This document shows positions 1 through 7,700 of a DNA stretch of 28,896 bases, in pieces. The stretch's first letter is position 1. Each line of letters begins with the position of its first letter. Source of the DNA: UBA4732 sp002404095 (lineage in GTDB: Bacteria; Planctomycetota; Planctomycetia; Gemmatales; Gemmataceae); contig DAIPWT010000081.1 in assembly GCA_036783645.1 (NCBI GenBank), positions 1 to 28,896 of the forward strand, in the 5' to 3' direction. Made by a program: the position numbers and the translations under genes. The notes below the pieces were generated by a model. That model ran no database searches. It was not told the DNA's origin and saw nothing but the letters and a program-made list of their open reading frames with translations.

Positions 1-2
1 CC

Positions 3-55
3 TTTTCATGGTTTCAGGGTGCCGGAGGCGGCATGACGACTGACACCGATTATTC
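3..55. repeat. 53-bp direct repeat, copy 1
   Basis: This stretch is identical over 53 bases to 826-878, in the same orientation. It begins ttttcatggtttcagggtgc and ends with gattattc. After the perfect match both copies carry a second 'cgattattc' a few bases on, so the similarity continues imperfectly for roughly another 10 bases. Copy 2 ends 8 bp from the stop codon of the TPR gene, while this copy abuts a broken RHS fragment. The repeat therefore marks a duplication or recombination boundary in the debris downstream of the large RHS gene. Confidence 0.9.
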
Positions 56-69
56 CGATTATTCCTCTG

Positions 70-183
70 GTAGAAGGTTTCCCAACTCAGGCCGCTCGTC
101 ACGTCGGTATAGACCTTGAGCATCACCTCGCCGTAGGCGTTGGTGTAGACGATGTTTTGGTTGCCGTCGGGCAGCGTCTCCAC
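70..183 (-). pseudogene. RHS-core gene fragment (38 codons)
   Basis: Read on the minus strand, these 38 codons match the large RHS protein encoded downstream at about 6430-6543. 35 of 38 residues are identical, from VETLPD through NAYGEVMLKVY to SGLSWETFY. The fragment has no start codon of its own. Homology begins abruptly at 183, after the junction ggagaataaac, and stops abruptly at 70. It is a dead piece of a second RHS gene or a copy of the main one. The high residue identity suggests recent origin or gene conversion. Confidence 0.85.
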
Positions 184-221
184 CGTTTATTCTCCACAAA
201 AATAGTCTACGACGTCGCCTT
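181..221. repeat. RHS-fragment junction repeat, copy 1
   Basis: The string caccgtttattctcc (181-195), 13 unrelated bases and acgacgtcgcctt (209-221) recur at 717-757 with the same spacing, offset exactly 536 bp. Both copies flank the point where RHS homology breaks off. The fragment and its junction were therefore duplicated together after truncation. Confidence 0.75.
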
Positions 222-445
222 TTCTTCTCCACCGCAGCTGGTTCACGAGCCGAGAACGCCTTATCGTCCCCAAGGGGCAAACCCTAGGAAAAGCTTGGCG
301 CTCTCTCGGATCACCAACGCCTGATACGGCGCCGTGGGGTTGCTCCCCTGATATACCAGTATGGCGAGACGGTGATCGACACAGCGAGAGAGGCGGGTTC
401 GTGAAGCCGATTACAGTACTCCTAAACTCTTTAATGAAGCCGTTC

Positions 446-470
446 ACGGACGGCGGCGTTCGCCGTCCGT
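446..470. terminator. Hairpin, possible terminator
   Basis: A perfect 10-bp inverted repeat, acggacggcg / cgccgtccgt, has a 5-base loop (gcgtt). No U-tract follows on either side, so terminator function is uncertain. It could equally be part of a small dispersed palindrome. Confidence 0.35.
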
Positions 471-485
471 AGATTCCGGATTGTC

Positions 486-506
486 TCATTGGAGCATGGC
501 GCTCTT
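486..506 (-). pseudogene. Scrap resembling 3' end of the TPR gene
   Basis: On the minus strand the codons read KSAMLQ followed by TGA. The intact TPR gene ends KSAMLQE followed by TAA at 887-910. The 15 bases agcatggcgctcttt are identical in both. Sequence on either side no longer aligns. Given the RHS fragments on both sides, this is probably the remains of a second TPR gene tail, but the match is short and chance cannot be excluded. Confidence 0.4.
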
Positions 507-550
507 TGTTCTCTTCCTTTACTGGTGTAAATGACGGGCCGGCCAAGGCC

Positions 551-592
551 GTAAGGCCGACACGGTGCGCGACGGGGGTCTGTCGGCCTTAC
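551..592. repeat. 12-bp inverted repeat, 18-base loop
   Basis: The arms are gtaaggccgaca (551-562) and tgtcggccttac (581-592). It resembles the other short dispersed palindromes of this window but shares no arm sequence with them. Confidence 0.6.
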
Positions 593-689
593 CCTCATCG
601 GCGTCGTCCGGCGCCGTGCGGCAAGGCCGGATCGGACCACTGCCAGAGGGTCTGGCCGTCCTTCCGCACGCGCCGGGCGACCACGCCAA

Positions 690-757
690 GTTCCGGTTGC
701 CGTCCGGCAGCGTTTGCACCGTTTATTCTCCGCGTATATAATTCACGACGTCGCCTT
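690..757 (-). pseudogene. Second, shorter RHS fragment with same junction
   Basis: On the minus strand 690-719 encodes VQTLPDGNRN. This matches 8 of 10 residues of the first fragment (VETLPDGNQN) and 7 of 10 of the intact protein (VETLPDNNQN). The upstream junction caccgtttattctcc (717-731, plus orientation) and the acgacgtcgcctt block (745-757) match those beside the first fragment at identical spacing. Homology is lost below 690. This is an older or more eroded copy of the same broken piece. Confidence 0.6.
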
Positions 758-825
758 ATCTTTCCCAAGGAGAATTAGATGCGTCCCATTTATTCCCCCT
801 CCAGAATACCCCCAGCCTCCATCCA

Positions 826-878
826 TTTTCATGGTTTCAGGGTGCCGGAGGCGGCATGACGACTGACACCGATTATTC
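826..878. repeat. 53-bp direct repeat, copy 2
   Basis: Identical over 53 bases to 3-55, offset 823 bp, same orientation. It lies immediately 3' of the TPR gene, whose stop codon is at 887-889. Homologous recombination between the two copies would remove the 0.8 kb between them. Confidence 0.9.
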
Positions 879-886
879 TTCACCGA

Positions 887-1714
887 TTATTCTTGCAGCA
901 TGGCGCTCTTTTCTTCTTCTTGTTGGGACATCTTGTCGATCTCCGCCAAGCGAATGTTGGTCAACATCAATGTCGCTTTATCGGGGTTCAAAGTCAGCGC
1001 GTGGCGCAAGTCCGCGCGGGCGCCCTCCACCATTTCCAGTTGCCACCGCAGGGTGCCGCGGGAGTAGAAGTATCCAGCCGAACTTGCGTTAAGCTCAATA
1101 GCTCTTGAGTACGCCAGTAGGGCCAATTCCAAGTCAGCTTCACTGCCTAAGTTGCGGCGCGCGCGGCCGAGCGCCGACCAATAAAGAGCTTGGTCGGGGT
1201 CTAACTCCACCGCCTGTGTCAACGCCTCAACAGCCTCGGGGAAGCGCTTGAGACTCATCTGCGCTTCTCCCACGCAAAATTGTGTCTCTACCTCGCCGGG
1301 CGCCAACCTTAGAGCCGCCGCCGCATGCTCCCAAGCGCGATCCGGCTTACCCATAATGAGTAAGCATAGGCAGCACTGTTGATGGGCCTCCGCGTTGGTC
1401 GGTTCTAATTCCAGTACCTTCTCAAAGTCGCAAACGGCTTCGCTATTCCTTTTCAGCAGATGGGAAAGGATGCATCCTCGGTTCAAATGGTATTTCACGT
1501 TGTCCGAGTCTAGCTCGATGGCTCGCGTGAAGTCCGCAACGGCCGCTTCGGGTCGGTCGAGCAGCCACCAATGGCGCCCGCGGGAGTTATAGAGGCGGGC
1601 GTCGGCGTGTTCCTCAAGCACATCCGTGAGTACGCGGATCGCTTTGATGTACTCGCCCGTGAGTCGCAGTTCTTTGCTCTTTTCAAGAATCGCGTCGATG
1701 TTCACGTTGGTCAT
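887..1714 (-). CDS. TPR-repeat protein downstream of the RHS gene
   Basis: A 275-residue soluble protein built almost wholly of tetratricopeptide repeats, about six helix-turn-helix units. Visible repeat cores include PEAAVADFTRAIELDSDN, FPEAVEALTQAVELDPDQ and ELALLAYSRAIELNAS. No signal peptide or membrane segment is present, so it is probably cytoplasmic and binds another protein. It starts 42 bp after the stop of the giant RHS gene on the same strand, so the two are probably co-transcribed. The Shine-Dalgarno before its ATG is weak (gagtagg), and a small hairpin (1725-1737) sits just upstream, which may favour translational coupling. In rhs loci the gene directly after the tip usually encodes a cognate immunity protein. 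TPR proteins are not a standard immunity family, so a partner, chaperone or immunity role is inference only. Confidence 0.85.
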   Translation of the reverse strand: MTNVNIDAILEKSKELRLTGEYIKAIRVLTDVLEEHADARLYNSRGRHWWLLDRPEAAVADFTRAIELDSDNVKYHLNRGCILSHLLKRNSEAVCDFEKVLELEPTNAEAHQQCCLCLLIMGKPDRAWEHAAAALRLAPGEVETQFCVGEAQMSLKRFPEAVEALTQAVELDPDQALYWSALGRARRNLGSEADLELALLAYSRAIELNASSAGYFYSRGTLRWQLEMVEGARADLRHALTLNPDKATLMLTNIRLAEIDKMSQQEEEKSAMLQE

Positions 1715-1756
1715 GGCCTACTCACCGGCAAAGCCGGCCTCCTGTTCGATCACTAC

Positions 1757-4700
1757 TCATCTTTCCATGTGTCGCTTCTTAATATCGTATATCTTTTTCG
1801 CATTAGAAAGTTCGATCAACAGGTCCTTGGCCTCATCCGCCGCCTTCTGGGCCTCTGGGCTGCAAGGGTCCTTGGCTAGGTTCGCCAACGCATCGTCGAG
1901 GGCTTTCTCGGAACCCTCTATGCTATCGATGATCTTACTCCAGTCATGTCCGCCAGGATTCCATTTGGCGGCCTGCTTTTTCGCTTCTTCCTGGATCGCC
2001 GCAATCTCTTCCTCAGTATAGCCCGCTTTCTTCAACTTTTTGTCCGTTGTTTGGCCCGTACGATAGAGTGTTCCGAGTTCCTCGATCTCTTGCTGGGTTA
2101 GCTGCGCATTGATCTTTAGCAAATCCACAAGTCCTGAAATGCCGGTAGGGTCGTAGGGAATGGCTGGGGGAGGAGTGGCTGGGGGAGGAGCGAGAGGGCC
2201 AAGATTCTTTAAGTTACCGCACGATCCGGGGCCTCCAAACCAGCTACCGTTGCCGAGAACGCCAAGGTCGAGATCGCCGCCATAACCAATACCGGCACCG
2301 CCGCCAAAGCCGCCGGTGCCGCCAACGCCAACGCCGCCGACACCACCGCCAACGCCAACGCCAACGCCAACGCCAACGCCAACGCTACCACCTCCGCCGG
2401 AAGGTCCAGGGGACCACAACAAGCCGCTCGGGTCCGAGCGGTTCGTCGGCCCGTTGCCTTCCCAGCGGTGGTCGTTGATGTCCGGCCCTAGCCCCAACGG
2501 GTCGGATTGCAGCGGCCGATCCAGCGTCGGCGAAATGTCCCGGATGTCCGCATGGAAAAGTCCGACTGCGGAATCATAAAGCAGCCCTTGCCAGAGATAA
2601 GGCATAGCGTATGCGCTTGTTCCGCGCACCACCCAGTTCGGCGTCAGCACGATGACCGCGCCATAAGGATCGTAGATGTAGCGTTCCAGCACGTTGCCGC
2701 TGGCGTCCAGCAACGCCGTCACATTCCAGTTCGCATCCGTCTGCACGTAGAGCCGCTGATCCAGTGTGCCGTTATGCTGGCTTGACTGGTCGCGCAGCAC
2801 CAGCGCATCGACGTAGACCGGAGACCAGACATTCCGCGCCTGAATCACGCCGCCGACGCGCTCTTCCAGCACTTGCCACGCTGAGGAGTAGTACAGGTCG
2901 GTCGTCGTCGTGCCGTGCGTCTCTGTGACGCGCTCGCCGAGGCCGTTGTAGCCGTAAGCGGCGAGCGTCGTGCCGCCGATCTTGACCGCCACAAGGCGAT
3001 TCCAGGCGTCGTAGACGAAACTGTTGCCGCTGCCGTCGGCCGTCGTGTTGCCGTTGGCGTCGTAAGTCACCGCGCCCGCGCCTGAGATTGATGTGATCTC
3101 GTTCTGCTGGTTGGCGGTGCGCGTTTGCGTCGTGCCGTCGGTGGTCACGCCGGTGAAGTTGCCCAGCGCGTCGGGCGTCCAGCTTTGAGCGTGCGTCGGA
3201 CTGCCCACCAGCCCGGTCTTCGTCGAATTCAGCGTGCCACGTTGGAAGTTCGTCAGCTGATTGGGCGAATCGTAGGTGAACACCTCACTGAAGATCGCGT
3301 CGAGCGCGTTCTGACGGTACAGCGCGTTGCTGTTGCGGTCGTAGCCGTACTGGAAATCGTCCGTGGACGTACTGGTCGCCGTGTCGTACCAGTTCTGCTC
3401 GACTACGCGGCCGAAGCGATCCAGGCCGGTGTACTGATCGCCGGCGTCGCCCGTGCCTCCGGTTTGACTGATGTAGGTCAGGTTGACGTTGTTCTGCGGG
3501 TGGTCGCGCTCGACGACCGTGTCCAGCCCGAGGTACTTGAACGATTCCAGGGTTCCGCCCGCATCCGACAGTGAGGTCAACCGGCTGATGGTGTTGTCCA
3601 AGCCGCTGGCGTAGTTGTAATAGAGGACATAACCGCTCGGGTAGGTGATGCTTGTCAGTCGGCTGTTGTTCACGCCGCCCGCCATCTCGGTGTAGGCGTA
3701 CTGCACGGCCGGGGTCGTTCCAACGACCACCGCGCCGGAGTGCGATTGGTATTCGGCCGTGAGCTGGCCCAGGCCGTTGTAGACGCGCTGGAATTGGTTG
3801 ACGATGTTGCCGCCGTTGGCGGCGTCGTAACTGGTCGTGAGATAGCGGTTGCCTTGCGTATCGTAAGCGTATTGAATGCGGCGTATTGCACCGTCCACTC
3901 CGGCGCCGAGCGTCGTTACGGCGTCGGACGCGAGCCGGCCCAAAACGTCGTAGGTGTAGCCGTGGACGTTGCCGTTGCGATCCGTCGTTTGGATCACTTG
4001 GCCCAGCGCGTTGACGAGATAACTATCCTGTTGGCTGCTGCTCGGATTGCCCGTCGTCGGGTCGGGATGCTGCAGCGCCACCAGGATGTCGTTGGAGTTG
4101 ACGCCGCTGCCGCTGGCCGTGGTTACGCCGTAGACGTATTGCGTGCGCTGGTAGGCGCCGGCCGGCTCGTCCGCCTGGACAGTCAGGACGTGGTTGGCGC
4201 CGTCGTAGGTGTATTCAATCGCTACGTCCGACGACGCCGTCTCCGGGTTGCCGGTGTAGTTCGAGACGGTCTTGGTCGTGCGGCCAAGGTTATCGTACAG
4301 TGTGCGAGCGTCAATGCCGCGCGGGTCGATTACGTCCTGCACCCAGCCCGCTGCGTTGTAGACGTAGCTCGTGACAAGCGCCGTGTCGGAGGGCGTCGGT
4401 GGGGTTGCCGGGCGCGTCCAGGCGGTGCCGCCGTTCGTGCCTACGTCCACCGTCGCCGTTAGCCGATCCGCATTGTCGTAATAGGCGGCGGCGTAGGAGA
4501 CTCGCGCTCCGACACCGCTTGTCGGTGTACCCAAAGGCCCCGTGCCCGTGGTGTTGTGGAAGCGCTGACGGCTGATGGTCTCGATGGCGTTGCTGTCCGC
4601 GTCGAAGATTGTCTGCGTCTGTTCCAACACTGTGTCGTTGGCCACGCTCCCGGCCGCAGCCCAGGTCACGCCACTCGCGCCGTCGGTGGTGTAATCCAGG

Positions 4701-7700
4701 ACGTTTCGGCCGGCGCCGTCGTACTGACTCTTGTTCCACAGGCCGCCCGGATCGCTCTGAGCGATCACGTCGCCGCGATGGTCGTAGTAGGCGTTCGTAG
4801 TCAAAGCCGTGGTCGAGACGGCCCCGGTGGATGGGTTCACGTCGTAGACTTGCGTCTGGTAGACGCGGCCCTGGTCGTCATAGCTCGTCACGGCTTGGGC
4901 GCGCAACAGGCTCGCCGCCGGCGCTTGCGGTACGCCGTTGACCGTGCTGATGCTTACGCCGTCGCCGTCGTACTGTTGCGCCTGCACCGCTTCGCCCAAG
5001 TTGTCGTAGGTGACGTAGATGATCGGCCGGTGTGTGCCGTCGTTCTCGTTGGTTTGTACGCCCGACTTGCTCGCCACAAGCCTATCGCGCCAGTCGTAGA
5101 ACATCTGGCTTACGCGCGGCGTCGCGGCACCGCCGGGGTACTGCGTCAATTGCGTCAGGTTGCCGTCGCCGACGCCGCCGTTGTCGTAGACGTAGCCGAC
5201 CGTCTGCACCATGTTCGATGGCGATGTGTTGTTCGTCGGCGACCAGCCGCCGCTGGCCGGCGTGTCATTGGTGCCCACCCATTGACTGACTACACGGTCT
5301 AAGCCGTCGTAGACGGTGCGGTAGATCGTCCCGGTCGGGCTGACCACGCGGTTTTGCCGGCCGCGGCTGTCGTAGGCGATCTGCGTCTGGTAGAAGTTTA
5401 CGCCGACGGCGCCCATCACGGCCGTGGTATACGCCAATGCGGAGAGGTTAAAGTAGGAATCCGATTCGACCACTTGGCCCGCCGCGTTGACGTACTGCCG
5501 CGACAGCGTTTGCAGGCCGGAGATGGCTTCCGTGCCGTCGGGGGCGCCGTTGGTCAGGTGCGGCGTTGCCGACATGGTGAACGTTTCGGTGTAGCCGTCG
5601 GCGCGGTCGTCGCGGATGACTTCGGTTGGACCCGTTGACGCGCCGTTGGCGAAGCCTGCGTAGACGCGCACTTCGTATTGCGGGTCAAGATACACATAAT
5701 AGGCGACATTGCCGCCCGGCGATGTCTCTTGCGTCGTTCGGCCCAGCGCGTCTACAACGGTTTGCGTGATGAGTTCGAGGCCGCCGCCGCTTGGCGTGAC
5801 CCAGCCCGTCGGCAGGTTAGCGAAGTCGCCCGTGTCCGCCGTGTTCACGTCGTCGATGGTTTTGACGACCGCGCCGGTGGCTGGGTCGTATGCGGTGTAG
5901 GTGATGAAGCCGTCGGCGTCTTTCGTCCAGATGGTGCGGCCGTATACGTCGAATACCGCTGTGGTCACGTCGGCCGTGCCGGGGCCGTTTTGCGCTGCCG
6001 ACACCACCGGCGCGGTCACGGTCTCCGACTGCATTTGCGTCGTGCCGGTGAACCAAGTGTAGGCGTAGCTTGTCGTCTCCGCCCCAGTGCCGTCGGTGTT
6101 GCGGTAAACCGTGTCCGTCGCCGTCGGGTTGACCGTTGCGCCGCCAGCCGTGTGCGCGAAGTATTGCATCGTCTCTTGCAGGATCGGCGTACCTTGCTGA
6201 CCTTGCTCCAGCTTCACGTCCTGCTCGTAGCCGGTTACGCCGCCGGCCGTCGTCTCCGTCGCCGTCGTCGTTGCGTAGAAGTCGTACAGCGTGATCTTGC
6301 CGCTGCTGTTATTCAGATATTGGTAGACGCCACTTTGGTTATTTAAGAGATCGGCATAGGTGTCATCGTAGCCGGTCACGGCCGACGGGTCGGCCTGCAG
6401 GATGACGTGGCCCACGCCATCGTACTTGTAGAATGTCTCCCAACTCAGGCCGCTCGTCACGTCCATGTAGACTTTGAGCATCACCTCGCCGTAGGCGTTG
6501 GTGTAGACGGTGTTTTGGTTGTTGTCGGGCAAGGTCTCCACCGTCTTGGTTGCCCAACTGTTGAAGCCGGCCGCGTTGACACTGGTCGTGTAAGCGTAGG
6601 TGTATGTGCCTAGCCCGCCGGCAAGCGACGAATCTCCCGCGCCTTGAGCGATCTCCTTGGTCGCGCGCTGTTGCCCGTCGTACTCGAAGTAGTTGTCGGC
6701 GTAGGCGGACACTTGCGCGTCCGTGGCCGCAGTCGGCGCCGTCGCGCCCAGCGCCGTCACGAGTCGCGCGTAGGACTCCGGACTGAAGACGTACTTTAGC
6801 CCTCCGACATATCCGATGGAGCCGGCGTCGGCCGACGTATAGTAGCGGTAGTACGACGTGTCCAGCACGTTATTCGAGCCGTCCAGCACTTGCGCCAATT
6901 GCAGATCGCCTAAGTTGCCATACGACTGCACACCGTCGTAGTAGGTGTACTGCACCTGTCGCACCGTGGACCATGCGCCGCCGTTGGTTTGACGGCGCAG
7001 CGTCACGCTTTGGAGCAGGCCGCCGTTGGTTCCTGGCGAAACGTAAGCGTAGAGGTACGATTCCGTGATCGTGTTGCCGCCGCTGACGACGCTCCGCTGT
7101 ACCTCAGCGATGCGCCCGTCGGAAGTCCAGCTCGTCACACTCGTGGCATTGCCGGCCTGGTCGACGAAGCTCTTGAAGGCGCCTTGTTCGGCGCCCGGCA
7201 ATGTGCCGGTAAAGTCGGCGAAATGGAGTTGAGTGCCGTTCACTTCGGTCAGCACGAACTCCTGGCCGCCGGCGTTGTGGATGAGTGTGCTTTGATCGTA
7301 AAAGCGCGGCTGGTAGACGCCGTTAACGAGGTCGAAGTAGAGCGCGGTGGTCCCGTTGCCGACGGCGCCGATAGTGGCGTCGGTACTCCCGTCGGCCTGG
7401 AGCAGGCGCGGCGTGCGCGTGTCCACCCAGCCGTTGCCGTTGTCGCCGCCGGCCGAGTAGCCGGGGCCGTTGCTCCACGACCGCCCCTGGCCCCACGCCT
7501 GGCCGAAGCCATCGGAGATGAGGTCGGACGCGCCGATTTTCACCACGCCGTCGGCGTAGCGGATAGGGTAGCCGGTACTGGCGATGACGTCGGGGGCGAC
7601 TTTGCCGACAGGCGCCGGGGCGCTTTCGAGGAGGTTGCCGCCGTCGCAGGCACAGGTGCAGGAACAGGCGGGGAGAAGGGCGTCGGACACCGGCGGCGGC

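Larger units (their letters stand above)
222..689. other. Non-coding stretch with gene debris
   Basis: No convincing gene is present. On the minus strand 446-470 is a hairpin (acggacggcg / cgccgtccgt, 5-base loop), 486-506 resembles the end of the TPR gene, and 551-592 is an inverted repeat. A minus-strand open frame of about 40 codons ends at a TAA at 261-263 and includes AILVYQGSNPTAPYQALVIR. It has coding-like composition, but no start codon was identified and I do not recognise it. The whole stretch looks like decayed coding sequence between two RHS fragments. Confidence 0.5.

Noticed and set aside
187..546. Minus-strand frame of 119 codons considered as a gene or group II intron remnant
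   Set aside because: No reverse-transcriptase motif, no intron domain V-like structure and no ribosome site; it spans unrelated debris.
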